From Candidatus Cryptobacteroides onthequi (GTDB lineage: Bacteria; Bacteroidota; Bacteroidia; Bacteroidales; UBA932): 44,287 nt of DNA. The translations under genes were made by a program, and so were the position numbers. Positions 15,722-24,401 of this stretch are shown here, piece by piece. Numbering within the stretch: position 1 is the stretch's first letter; every line of letters starts with the position of its first letter. The notes under the pieces are model-generated. The model did not search any database. It worked only from the letters and a program-made list of their open reading frames with translations, and was not told the origin of the DNA. The stretch spans positions 1-44,287 of the forward strand of contig JAGHSA010000028.1 in the NCBI GenBank assembly GCA_018066125.1. The letters run 5' to 3'.

Positions 15722-18700
15722 ATGTTGAATATGATAAAGAGATTGATGTTATTGATGATTGCCATTGCTCTTCCGCTGACGGCAGCGGCTCAGGGTAAGA
15801 CAGTCAAGGGAACCGTTCAGTACAAAAGTGACGGAGAACCGGTGATCGGCGCTTATGTCACTGTCGATGGTACTGACCTCAAGACCATTACGGATTTTGA
15901 CGGCCATTTCATTTTTGAAGGCGTCCCATCTTCAGCAAAGACGGTTTCGGCCTCCTACCTGGGATTGAAGGATCTCAGACTCCCGGTTGCCGCAGAGATT
16001 ACATTCGAGATGGAAAATGATTCCGAGTTGCTGGAAAGCGCCGTCGTGACGGGTATGCAGGTGATGGACAGACGCCTGTTTACGGGCAGTGCGACCAAAG
16101 TCGGGGGAGGCGATGCCAAGATCGACGGTGTGGCTGACATCAGCCGTTCACTTGAAGGAAGGGCGGCAGGAGTGTCCGTTCAGAATGTTTCCGGAACTTT
16201 CGGAACTGCACCAAAGATCAGAATCCGTGGTGCGACTTCTATCTACGGCAGTTCGAAGCCTCTCTGGGTGGTCGACGGCGTCATCATGTCTGATGTGGTC
16301 GACGTGAGTGCAGACGAACTTTCATCCGGTGATGCCAATACCCTGATCTCATCTGCCATTGCAGGACTCAATTCTGATGATATCGAGAGTTTTGATATCC
16401 TCAAGGATGGCTCGGCAACTTCAATTTACGGTGCAAGGGCGATGGCGGGAGTGATCGTGGTGACGACCAAAAAGGGTGTTGCCGGTCAGAACCACATCAA
16501 CTATACCGGTGAGTTCTCGTCAAGGCTGAAGCCTGCGTACAGGACCTTCAATATCATGAACTCCCAGGATCAGATGGATATCTATCAGGAACTTGAGCAG
16601 AAAGGATATCTCAATTACGCGACATTCTCAAACGTTCCTGACAGTGGAATCTATGGCAAGATGTATGAACTCATCAGCAAGTACGATCCTGCCACAAAGA
16701 AGTTTGCCCTTGAAAACACTCCTGAAGCCAGGGCTGAGTACCTCAGGGCTGCAGAATACAGGAATACTGACTGGTTCGACATGCTCTTCTCCACAGCCGT
16801 GCAGCAGAATCACTCGGTCAGCATCTCAGGAGGCAGCGAGAAGGCGACATATTATGCGTCGATCTCTGCAATGAACGACCCGGGATGGACCAAGCAGAGT
16901 TCGGTGGCCCGCTATACTGCAAACATGAACGCAAGCATCAAGGTGTTTGACAATCTGTCTTTCAATATGATCAGCAATGCTGCGTTCCGAAATCAGAAGG
17001 CTCCGGGAACTCTCAGTTCCGATATCGATGCCGTCTCCGGAGAAGTCAAGAGAGACTTTGACATCAACCCATATTCCTATGCGCTCAATACATCCAGGGC
17101 TCTCGATCCGGATGAGTACTATACCAGGAATTATGCCAAGTTCAATATCTTCAACGAACTGGACAACAATTATGTAGGCCTCAGTGTCAAGGATTTCAGA
17201 ATCCAGGGTGAGCTCAAGTGGAAGCCTCTCTCAAAAGTGGACATATCTGTCCTCGGCGCTGTGAAGAACTCATCTACTTCACAGGAGCATTTCATCCTGG
17301 ACGACTCCAACCAGGCACTGGCATACAGGGCTATGGGCAACTCTGTGATCAGGGAGAACAACACATTCCTTTATTCAGATCCTGATGATCCGAATGCTCT
17401 TCCGATCTCCATCATGCCTAACGGTGGTATCTATGACCGCGCGGACAACTCTCTCCTGGGGTACGATTTCCGTTCGTCAGTGACCTACAGTGATACATTC
17501 GCCCGCAATCATATCGTCAACCTCTTCGGCGGCATGGAGCTCAACAACATTGACCGTCACGCCAGCACATTCAGGGGCTGGGGAATGCAATACAGCATGG
17601 GCGAGATCGCCAACTACGCATATCAGGCATTCAAGAAGGGTTCTGAACAGAATACTGACTATTTCACCCTCGGAAATACATATGACCGAAGCGTGGCATT
17701 CTTTGCAAATGGAACCTACTCGTACGCCGCCAGGTACATTGTGAATGGAACAATACGATATGAGGGCACCAACAAGCTCGGAAAGACAAGGTCAGCCCGC
17801 TGGCTCCCTACATGGAACCTTTCTTTCTCGTGGAATGCCAGCGAGGAGGACTGGTTCGAGCCTCTCCGCGATGTCGTTTCTCACCTGTCCCTCAAGAGCT
17901 CATATTCTCTTACGGCTGACCGTGGACCATCAAACGTGACCAACTCAAGCGTTGTGATCTCAAGTTCTACCCCTTGGAGACCATTCACTTCAATCAGGGA
18001 GAGTCAGCTCTATATCTACGATCTGGCGAACAACGATCTCACATACGAGAAGAAGCGGGAGCTGAATCTCGGTCTCGAGGCTGGATTCCTCATGAACAGA
18101 ATCAACTTCGCAGCCGACTGGTATACCAGAAACAACTACGATCTCATTGGCGTCATAAACACTCAGGGTGTAGGAGGCCAGGTGCAGAAGTTCGGCAATA
18201 TCGCTTCCATGAAATCCAGTGGACTTGAGCTCAGTCTCACGACCAACAACATTCAGGGAAGTGATTTCAAATGGACAACCAACTTCATCTACTCGCACAG
18301 CAAGAATGTTGTCACGGACCTCAAGACGACAGTGCGGGCAATCACTCTTGTGGCCGGAAACGGATTCGCTCAGCAGGGATATCCTGTACGAAGCATATTC
18401 TCTATCCCATTCATGGGGCTTAATGACGAGGGACTTCCGACATTCAAGGATCAGGACGGCAATGTATCTACCACCGGCGTATATTTCCAGACTTCCGATC
18501 CTGAGAAGCTCAAGTTCCTTGAGTACAGTGGAAGTGCCGATCCTACCGATGTGGGCTCGCTCGGAAACATCTTTACCTTCAGGCATTTCAAGCTGAATGC
18601 TTTCATCACATACTCATTCGGCAATGTCATAAGACTCGATCCTGTCTTCAGGGCTGCGTATGATGACCTTACTTCGATGCCGAAGGAGTTCCGCAACAGA

Positions 18701-19057
18701 TGGATGGTTCCTGGCGATGAGGCAATCACAGACGTGCCTGTAATTGCCAGCCGCATCCAGAACAGAAACAATACCAATCTGTCTGTTGCGTACAATTCGT
18801 ACAATTATTCTACTGCACGTATCGCAAGAGGCGATTTTGTGAGAATGAAGGAGATTTCTCTCAGTTATGATGTCCCTAAGGAAGTGGTCGCGAAGCTCAA
18901 GCTCAGCTCTATGGGCTTCAAGCTGCAGGGCACAAACCTTTTCCTGCTCTATTCCGACAAGAAACTCAATGGGCAGGATCCTGAGTTCTTCAATACCGGA
19001 GGCGTGGCGGTGCCTATGCCGAAACAGTTTACATTCACTGTAAGAATTGGAATTTAG
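15722..19057 (+). CDS. SusC/RagA-family TonB-dependent outer-membrane transporter
   Basis: 1111 residues. The signal peptide ends near residue 23 (LPLTAAAQG). Next comes a carboxypeptidase-regulatory-like beta sandwich (about 25-100, 'GEPVIGAYVTVDGTDLKTITDFDG'), then the plug with the SusC signature 'SLEGRAAGVSVQN...IRIRGATSIYGSSKPLWVVDGV' and 'DIESFDILKDGSATSIYGARAM', then a long beta-barrel ending in an aromatic-rich strand (PKQFTFTVRIGI). It imports ligands over the outer membrane using TonB energy, capped by its SusD partner encoded 13 nt downstream. First gene of the plus operon with SusD, a metallopeptidase and DUF4302. The ligand is probably peptide or glycopeptide, judged only from neighbours. 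Confidence 0.95.
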   Translation: MLNMIKRLMLLMIAIALPLTAAAQGKTVKGTVQYKSDGEPVIGAYVTVDGTDLKTITDFDGHFIFEGVPSSAKTVSASYLGLKDLRLPVAAEITFEMENDSELLESAVVTGMQVMDRRLFTGSATKVGGGDAKIDGVADISRSLEGRAAGVSVQNVSGTFGTAPKIRIRGATSIYGSSKPLWVVDGVIMSDVVDVSADELSSGDANTLISSAIAGLNSDDIESFDILKDGSATSIYGARAMAGVIVVTTKKGVAGQNHINYTGEFSSRLKPAYRTFNIMNSQDQMDIYQELEQKGYLNYATFSNVPDSGIYGKMYELISKYDPATKKFALENTPEARAEYLRAAEYRNTDWFDMLFSTAVQQNHSVSISGGSEKATYYASISAMNDPGWTKQSSVARYTANMNASIKVFDNLSFNMISNAAFRNQKAPGTLSSDIDAVSGEVKRDFDINPYSYALNTSRALDPDEYYTRNYAKFNIFNELDNNYVGLSVKDFRIQGELKWKPLSKVDISVLGAVKNSSTSQEHFILDDSNQALAYRAMGNSVIRENNTFLYSDPDDPNALPISIMPNGGIYDRADNSLLGYDFRSSVTYSDTFARNHIVNLFGGMELNNIDRHASTFRGWGMQYSMGEIANYAYQAFKKGSEQNTDYFTLGNTYDRSVAFFANGTYSYAARYIVNGTIRYEGTNKLGKTRSARWLPTWNLSFSWNASEEDWFEPLRDVVSHLSLKSSYSLTADRGPSNVTNSSVVISSSTPWRPFTSIRESQLYIYDLANNDLTYEKKRELNLGLEAGFLMNRINFAADWYTRNNYDLIGVINTQGVGGQVQKFGNIASMKSSGLELSLTTNNIQGSDFKWTTNFIYSHSKNVVTDLKTTVRAITLVAGNGFAQQGYPVRSIFSIPFMGLNDEGLPTFKDQDGNVSTTGVYFQTSDPEKLKFLEYSGSADPTDVGSLGNIFTFRHFKLNAFITYSFGNVIRLDPVFRAAYDDLTSMPKEFRNRWMVPGDEAITDVPVIASRIQNRNNTNLSVAYNSYNYSTARIARGDFVRMKEISLSYDVPKEVVAKLKLSSMGFKLQGTNLFLLYSDKKLNGQDPEFFNTGGVAVPMPKQFTFTVRIGI

Positions 19058-19070
19058 CGGAGGAACATTT

Positions 19071-20642
19071 ATGAGAAGAATGATTAAATATGTGATGACA
19101 GCCGTCGCCGTTCTGGTGGCAGCGTCATGTGACAGTTTCCTGAACATACAGCCTGATAACAGGACAGAAATCGATACGGAAGATAAGGTGACGACACTCC
19201 TCACTTCTGCATACCCGGACATCTGCTTCATCATGGTGACCGAAATGATATCGGACAATGTGGATGATTTCCGTATCTCCTACGCGGAAACAGACCGTTT
19301 CTCTGATGAGCTTTTCGCATGGAAGGATGTCACGGAGGATGACAATGAGAGCCCTGAAAATATATGGCAGAGCACATATTCTGCAATCGCGGCTGCAAAT
19401 GAGGCCTTGAAGGCAATCGAGGCCATGGGGTGCAATACCACCACACTTCAGCATGCGAAGGCAGAGGCACTTCTGTGCCGTGCATACGGGCATTTCCTTC
19501 TTGCCAACATCTTCTGCATGGCGTACGACAGCAAGACTGCTTCCAAGAATCTGGGCGTTCCGTACACCACAGTGCCGGAAGTGACACTGAACCCTCAGTA
19601 TGACAGGGGCACGCTCGATCATGTATATGAGATGATCGACGAGGACATCCAGGAGGCACTCCAGCTTCAGGGAGATTCATATTTCCAGGTGCCTAAATAC
19701 CATTTCAACAAAAAGGCGGCCTATGCCTTCGCAGCCAGATTCTATCTCTACTATGAGAAGTGGGACCTTGCGGAAAAATATGCATCCCTGTGTCTCGGCA
19801 ATCAGCCGGAGTCTCTTCTCCGTGACTGGGATGTGCTTGGGAATCTGCCATCTACCAGCTACAGCCAGGTAGTCAACCAGTTCATCAATGTCAATGAGCC
19901 GGCAAACTTCCTTCTCTGTACGGCATACTCTGCTGTCGGCCTCGCTTTCGGACCTTATGCTTATTATACTGCATACTCTCATGGCGCATATCTTTCTGAA
20001 ACGGAGGATATTCTTGCCGGCAATCTCTGGGGAAGCGGATTCCAGGCCTACAGATTTGAGCCGAGGTCATATATCAACGCACTTGACAGAGTCATTTTCT
20101 GGAAGATCCCGTATCTCTTTGAATATACAGACCCTGTAGCCGGAATCGGCTACTTCAGGACTGTGTACCCGGTATTCTGGGCGGACGAAACCCTCCTGAG
20201 CAGAGCGGAAGCGCGTGTGATGACGGAAGACTATGACGGAGCTGTCCAGGATATCAACAGATGGATCCACAACTTCACGACAAGTACCAAGGATTACACC
20301 CTCAATGAGATCGTGAGATTCTACAATTCGGCGGACTATCATGTCTGGAACAAGCCTACCATCAAGAAGCATCTCCACCCGGGATTCGATATCGGACCGG
20401 AGGGCTCGGTGAAAGAGAGTCTCCTCCAATGCATCATCGGTCTGCGCCGAATAGAGACACAGGGCCAGGGAATGCGCTGGTTTGACATCAAGCGCTATGG
20501 CATCGAGATAGAAAGAAGGGTGATGGATGCCTCTGGCGAGCCTCAGGCGATTTCGGACAGGCTCCCGGTCGATGACCTGCGCCGTGCCGTTCAGATCCCT
20601 CTGAAGGTCACAGATGCCAATCTTCAGGCCAATCCACGTTAA
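19071..20642 (+). CDS. SusD/RagB-family outer-membrane lipoprotein
   Basis: 523 residues from the ATG at 19071 (MRRMIKYVMTAVAVLVAASC), which has a GGAGGAA ribosome site 7 nt before it; an earlier in-frame ATG at 19047 overlaps the SusC stop and lacks a signal. The mature start 'CDSFLNIQPDN' is the classic SusD N-terminus. The TPR-like helices that clamp the SusC barrel are visible ('EALLCRAYGHFLLANIFC', 'KKAAYAFAARFYLYYEKWDLAEKYA'), and the C-terminal 'LLQCIIGLRRIETQGQGMRWFDIKRYG' is the conserved family tail. It serves as the surface lid and primary ligand binder for the SusC porter. Confidence 0.95.
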   Translation: MRRMIKYVMTAVAVLVAASCDSFLNIQPDNRTEIDTEDKVTTLLTSAYPDICFIMVTEMISDNVDDFRISYAETDRFSDELFAWKDVTEDDNESPENIWQSTYSAIAAANEALKAIEAMGCNTTTLQHAKAEALLCRAYGHFLLANIFCMAYDSKTASKNLGVPYTTVPEVTLNPQYDRGTLDHVYEMIDEDIQEALQLQGDSYFQVPKYHFNKKAAYAFAARFYLYYEKWDLAEKYASLCLGNQPESLLRDWDVLGNLPSTSYSQVVNQFINVNEPANFLLCTAYSAVGLAFGPYAYYTAYSHGAYLSETEDILAGNLWGSGFQAYRFEPRSYINALDRVIFWKIPYLFEYTDPVAGIGYFRTVYPVFWADETLLSRAEARVMTEDYDGAVQDINRWIHNFTTSTKDYTLNEIVRFYNSADYHVWNKPTIKKHLHPGFDIGPEGSVKESLLQCIIGLRRIETQGQGMRWFDIKRYGIEIERRVMDASGEPQAISDRLPVDDLRRAVQIPLKVTDANLQANPR

Positions 20643-20662
20643 TCCTATTTGAATCGAGTATC

Positions 20663-21562
20663 ATGAACTATAAATCAATATTAGCAGCAATTGTTCTTTC
20701 CGCAAGCTTCTCGTGCGTGACCTCATGCTCTGAGGAGGACCTGAGCTCGGAAAGTGTTATCGTTGTGAAACAGACAAACGATACATCCTTTGATCTGTGG
20801 CTGAAGGAGAACTTCCTGAAACCATACAATATCCAGTTCAAGTATCGTTTCGAGCAGAACGAGGCCGACATGAATTATTATACCGTTCCTGCGAAACTCA
20901 GAGATGCGATAAAGATGGCACATATAGTCAAGCATCTATGCGTCGAGACTTACAACGAAGTGGCCGGCGAGGATTTCACCAAGAGCAACTTCCCGAAGAT
21001 GTTCTTTCTGATAGGCGAGTGGGAGTACAACAACAATGGTACTTTCATTCTCGGTACTGCAGAGGGCGGTAAGAAAATCATGCTCTCGGGACTGAACTAT
21101 CTCACTCAGCATCTCTGGAATGCCGATGAGCTGAACGACTACTACATAAGGACAATCCATCATGAGTTTACGCATATCCTGAATCAGACTGTTCCTTACC
21201 AGACTGACTTCAAGCTTGTGACCGACAAGGGATATGTAGTGGACAACTGGAGCAGCGAGCCGTATGAGTCCGAATATCTCCAGAATGGATTCGTGTCGGC
21301 GTATGCCCAGAAGACTCATGAGGAGGATTTTGCCGAGACGCTGTCCCTTTATGTGACCAATACTCCGGAATGGTGGGATGCGCTGCTCGCGGTACCTGGA
21401 TGCAATGCTGCCGCCATCCGTGCAAAGCTGGACTATGTAAGAGACTATATGGAAGATTCGTGGGGCGTGGATATCGATCTCCTGCGCAGCGTGATCATCA
21501 GACGCCAGTCGGAGATTATCGACGGAAAAGTCAGTCTTGATGACATAACTCTCAACAACTAG
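20663..21562 (+). CDS. Mx1-type zinc metallopeptidase lipoprotein
   Basis: 299 residues with a lipoprotein signal (ASFSCVTSC-SEEDL). The zinc motif is HExxH ('HHEFTHILNQT'), and the downstream 'HEEDFAETLSLYVTNTPEWW' supplies the probable third ligand Glu. The layout matches the 'putative zinc-binding metallopeptidase' family (Peptidase_Mx1) often found directly behind SusD genes in Bacteroidetes. It lies 20 nt after susD and 4 nt before the DUF4302 gene, in one operon. An active surface peptidase is likely; its substrate in this family is not established, as far as I know. Confidence 0.88.
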   Translation: MNYKSILAAIVLSASFSCVTSCSEEDLSSESVIVVKQTNDTSFDLWLKENFLKPYNIQFKYRFEQNEADMNYYTVPAKLRDAIKMAHIVKHLCVETYNEVAGEDFTKSNFPKMFFLIGEWEYNNNGTFILGTAEGGKKIMLSGLNYLTQHLWNADELNDYYIRTIHHEFTHILNQTVPYQTDFKLVTDKGYVVDNWSSEPYESEYLQNGFVSAYAQKTHEEDFAETLSLYVTNTPEWWDALLAVPGCNAAAIRAKLDYVRDYMEDSWGVDIDLLRSVIIRRQSEIIDGKVSLDDITLNN

Positions 21563-21566
21563 CCTT

Positions 21567-22874
21567 ATGAAAACAAATCTCAGAACAACTCTCGGCATTG
21601 CCGCAGCAATATTCTCTCTGACTTTTGTCTCATGTCAGAATGAGAGTCTGGACTATTTCGGACAGACCGCGTCTTCAAGAATCCAGGAATCTCTCGAGAG
21701 CGCACGCAAGGTGCTGCTCGAGGCGGAAAACGGATGGGCCATGGAATACTTTACTGCAAGTGGAGGGTACAATTATGCCATCAGGTTTATCGGAACCGAC
21801 ACGCAGGGCAATCCGATCGATTCCCTGGTTGCTGCCAGTGAACTCTCGTATCGCGAGCCTGTGGGCAGCTATTTCAGACTGACTACAGATGATGGCCCTA
21901 TCCTCAGTTTTGATACCTATAATGAAGTCCTTCACTATTTCGCTACTCCTGATTCGGACAATTATCAGGCGTATGGAGGTGATTTCGAGTTCATTATCCT
22001 GAGTGCCACTGAAGATGAAGTGGTGCTCAAGGGAAAGAGGACTGGGTATATCTCAAGGATGACTCCTATCAGAAGCGGCGACATCCTGTCTGTTTCTCAG
22101 GAGGCCGGTCTTAATTCTGACAAGTTTGTCGTGCTGTCTGCTTCCGGCTTTGTCAATGGGGAGCGTGCACTGGTCGAGTTTGACCTTGCAATGCGCAATA
22201 TCATCATTTCGGGATATCAGGATGACGGACAGGTCGATAAGGCCAACCAGATCATCGAACCGTTCATCATCACGGGAGACGGCGTCAAGTTTGTGGATGA
22301 GATCGAGGCTTTCGGTGCCAGATTCAACAGCATCACTGTCAATCAGGCTCGCACGAAACTTCTCATATCCGGTGTGGAGTCAAGTCTCAATATCGATCCG
22401 GTGCCGAGCGGATATACTCTCTTCAAGGATTTTCCGGGCAACTATATATTCACTTATCAGACTGGCGAAGGAAAGACCGTGTCCAGAAATGTGACGCTCT
22501 CGATTTCTGACCAGATGAACAAGTATATCATGCTCAGCGGATTCTCGAACGATTATGGGATTGAGTTCTCGTACAGTTATACTGACGGATGTCTCCATTT
22601 CTACCCGCAATATGTCGGCGAGCTCTCATCTACGGACCTTGTGGCGGTGTTTACGAGTGACGGCAACGTGGTTTCAAATGCTGCAGGCATCGACCTGATA
22701 TCTGACGGCAATGGCGGATACAGGTTCAAGGACAATCCAAACGACAGGTTCTATGCCAGCTATATGGTCCTCTTCAGGGATTATGAGGCTGAAGACGGAA
22801 TGTGGTACTATGACCAGTTCTTCGGTTGGAGCCCAAGTCTCTTTATCCCCAAGACACTCACAAGAGTCAGGTAA
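21567..22874 (+). CDS. DUF4302-type lipoprotein
   Basis: 435 residues with a lipoprotein signal (AAIFSLTFVSC-QNES). The N-terminal pattern 'SSRIQESLESARKVLLEAENGWAMEYFTASGGYNYAIRF' is what I recognise as DUF4302, a family that travels with SusCD and Mx1 peptidases. The body is beta-rich with paired aromatic strands ('PVGSYFRLTTDDGPILSFDTYNEVLHYF'), and no catalytic motif is seen. Last gene of the SusC operon, ending 8 nt from the convergent lipoprotein gene. Function unknown; by position probably an accessory ligand-binding protein of the SusCD complex. Confidence 0.82.
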   Translation: MKTNLRTTLGIAAAIFSLTFVSCQNESLDYFGQTASSRIQESLESARKVLLEAENGWAMEYFTASGGYNYAIRFIGTDTQGNPIDSLVAASELSYREPVGSYFRLTTDDGPILSFDTYNEVLHYFATPDSDNYQAYGGDFEFIILSATEDEVVLKGKRTGYISRMTPIRSGDILSVSQEAGLNSDKFVVLSASGFVNGERALVEFDLAMRNIIISGYQDDGQVDKANQIIEPFIITGDGVKFVDEIEAFGARFNSITVNQARTKLLISGVESSLNIDPVPSGYTLFKDFPGNYIFTYQTGEGKTVSRNVTLSISDQMNKYIMLSGFSNDYGIEFSYSYTDGCLHFYPQYVGELSSTDLVAVFTSDGNVVSNAAGIDLISDGNGGYRFKDNPNDRFYASYMVLFRDYEAEDGMWYYDQFFGWSPSLFIPKTLTRVR

Positions 22875-22882
22875 TCGGCTGG

Positions 22883-23932
22883 TTATCGGGGCTGATATTT
22901 TATTCCGGAGACTGCGGTCAGGCGGTTGACGTCTATTTCGAGGGTGTTGGAAGGGGAGAGAGCCACCGGTCCGTCGCTTGTGTTCCTTGCTGTCACGGAT
23001 ACGGTGATCTTCCTGATGTCACCGAGCGCTCCGTCTGTTTTGGCGTGGAGCTTGACTTCTGTGGTGGAACATGCCAGGATTTCGTTGCTGAATGAAAGAG
23101 ACGTCGTGCCGTTCTCAGATACGGCGCTTGCGCTCAGGTCGAGCGGGAATGTGCTTCTGACACTTGTGATGAGGTCAAACTCATTCAGGCTTACGCTTAT
23201 GGCGCTCATGTCCGCGCCCATTTCCTCCAGATCGAGGGTGGTGTCGAAGCTGATCTCTGAACCGGCTTCAAATGCCATCTTGATGCTGGATCTTGCGATA
23301 AGATTATAGATCACGCTTCCTGTTCCGGTCATTTCTCCTCCCTTGGTCACAGGTCTTGCGGTGAACGACAGGTCTTCGATGAGGATTGCATCCGGAATCG
23401 GGTACAAGATGTCCGAGAGTGCCTTCCCTCCGACTTTGACTGTGAAGCATTCTGCGTCGGCAGGCAGCTCGATCTCGAAAGCTGCCGCCAGTCCATTTGC
23501 CTTGGCGTTGCCTCTGAGGGTGACGGTGCTGCCGACAGGGTTGTTGACCTGGAACTCGATCTCAGGCTCATGCAGCCTGAATCCGGTCTTTGACTGTCTC
23601 AGGAAATCCGGAGCCGATACCGGGACATAGATCTTCCTGTCGCTGTAGACAGTGCCGTATGCCAGTTCGTCTGCAGAGACAGTCACTTCGCCGCCTGCAG
23701 TCTCTCCCGTCTGTATGTACGTGCCTTCTTCGTCGGTGTCTGTGCCGCTGAAACCGAGAAGGTCATCTGAGCTGACTTCGCCGAGACTCTTTCCTACTGG
23801 GATCGAGACGCCGGGAGCTACAGTCATTTCCAGATTGAGTTTTCTGAAGTCGTAAACCTCATTGATGCATGAGCTCATGAAGGCGGCCGCAGCAAGGAGT
23901 GGAAGTGAGGCTGAAAGGATATTGGTTTTCAT
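22883..23932 (-). CDS. hypothetical exported lipoprotein
   Basis: 349 residues from the ATG at 23932 (MKTNILSASLPLLAAAAFMSSC), selected for its lipoprotein signal; a longer in-frame form starting at 24040 has no signal and crosses the promoter. The mature protein is Ser/Thr/Val-rich and nearly all beta in character ('ISFDTTLDLEEMGADMSAISVSLNEFDL'), with no Cys after the lipobox and no recognisable catalytic motif. I do not recognise the family. It converges on the DUF4302 gene with only 8 nt between stops and no terminator, so transcripts may collide. Its own -7 element is at 23954-23961. A link to the SusCD locus is possible but unproven. Confidence 0.75.
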   Translation of the reverse strand: MKTNILSASLPLLAAAAFMSSCINEVYDFRKLNLEMTVAPGVSIPVGKSLGEVSSDDLLGFSGTDTDEEGTYIQTGETAGGEVTVSADELAYGTVYSDRKIYVPVSAPDFLRQSKTGFRLHEPEIEFQVNNPVGSTVTLRGNAKANGLAAAFEIELPADAECFTVKVGGKALSDILYPIPDAILIEDLSFTARPVTKGGEMTGTGSVIYNLIARSSIKMAFEAGSEISFDTTLDLEEMGADMSAISVSLNEFDLITSVRSTFPLDLSASAVSENGTTSLSFSNEILACSTTEVKLHAKTDGALGDIRKITVSVTARNTSDGPVALSPSNTLEIDVNRLTAVSGIKYQPR

Positions 23933-23953
23933 GATGATGTCAGTTGTCTCGGG

Positions 23954-23961
23954 CAAAACTA
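23954..23961 (-). promoter_or_regulatory. Bacteroidetes -7 element (TAGTTTTG)
   Basis: On the minus strand TAGTTTTG matches TAnnTTTG, 22 nt before the lipoprotein start at 23932. A TTTG at 23985-23988 has a 23-bp spacing, slightly longer than the usual 19-21. Confidence 0.5.
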
Positions 23962-24093
23962 ATATAGGATGATGACAACTGTCACAAAGACCTTTTCCAT
24001 ATATGACAAAGCGATTCAAACTGAGCTCACTGTCATTCAAAAATCGACAAAAGGCACCGAACGAAGGGGGTGGGAGGGTGGATACAACGAAAG

Positions 24094-24117
24094 AAGCCCA
24101 GCCAAACGGCTGAGCTT
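24094..24117 (-). terminator. hairpin terminator behind the lysine tRNAs
   Basis: On the minus strand a 10-bp stem (one G-T pair) with a 4-nt loop forms between 24108-24117 and 24094-24103, followed by a short CTTTC stretch. It lies 6 nt after the tRNA-Lys(CTT) 3' end and would close the two-tRNA transcript. The T-run is short, so strength is uncertain. Confidence 0.6.
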
Positions 24118-24123
24118 CAGAAG

Positions 24124-24196
24124 TGCTCCCTTAGGGACTCGAACCCTAGACCCACTGATTAAGAGTCAGTTGCTCTACCAACTGAGCTAAGGAAGC
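24124..24196 (-). tRNA. tRNA-Lys (CTT)
   Basis: 73 nt folding into a full cloverleaf: acceptor GCTTCCT with AGGGAGC, D-stem GCTC/GAGC, anticodon stem ACTGA/TCAGT around loop CTCTTAA (anticodon CTT), T-arm TAGGG TTCGAGT CCCTA, discriminator A, CCA not encoded. It follows tRNA-Lys(TTT) by 22 nt and shares its promoter. Confidence 0.95.
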
Positions 24197-24218
24197 AGAA
24201 TGTCAAATAAACTTTTTG

Positions 24219-24291
24219 TGATCCGTTCGGGGCTCGAACCCGAGACCCCAACATTAAAAGTGTTGTGCTCTACCAACTGAGCTAACGAATC
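24219..24291 (-). tRNA. tRNA-Lys (TTT)
   Basis: 73 nt cloverleaf: acceptor GATTCGT with ACGGATC, D-stem GCTC/GAGC, anticodon stem CAACA/TGTTG around loop CTTTTAA (anticodon TTT), T-arm TCGGG TTCGAGC CCCGA, discriminator A, CCA not encoded. First of two lysine tRNAs; together they decode AAA and AAG. Confidence 0.95.
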
Positions 24292-24329
24292 TTTCCGACC
24301 ACTTTCCGGTTTATTTCCGAACGGGATTG

Positions 24330-24360
24330 CAAAGGTAGGCTTTAAATTTGAAAAAACAAA
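24330..24360 (-). promoter_or_regulatory. promoter of the tRNA-Lys pair (TTTG - 19 bp - TACCTTTG)
   Basis: On the minus strand TTTG (24357-24360) and TACCTTTG (24330-24337) are separated by 19 bp, an exact match to the Bacteroidetes -33/-7 promoter. The predicted start lies about 30 nt before the first tRNA. Confidence 0.8.
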
Positions 24361-24401
24361 CTTTTGCCGACTTTTTTTGCATTTTTTTTGAGTTTGCCCT
24401 C

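Noticed and set aside
22883-24040. Longer N-terminal form of the orphan lipoprotein
   Set aside because: The extra 36 residues lack a signal and cover the -7 element at 23954-23961; the lipoprotein signal begins at 23932.
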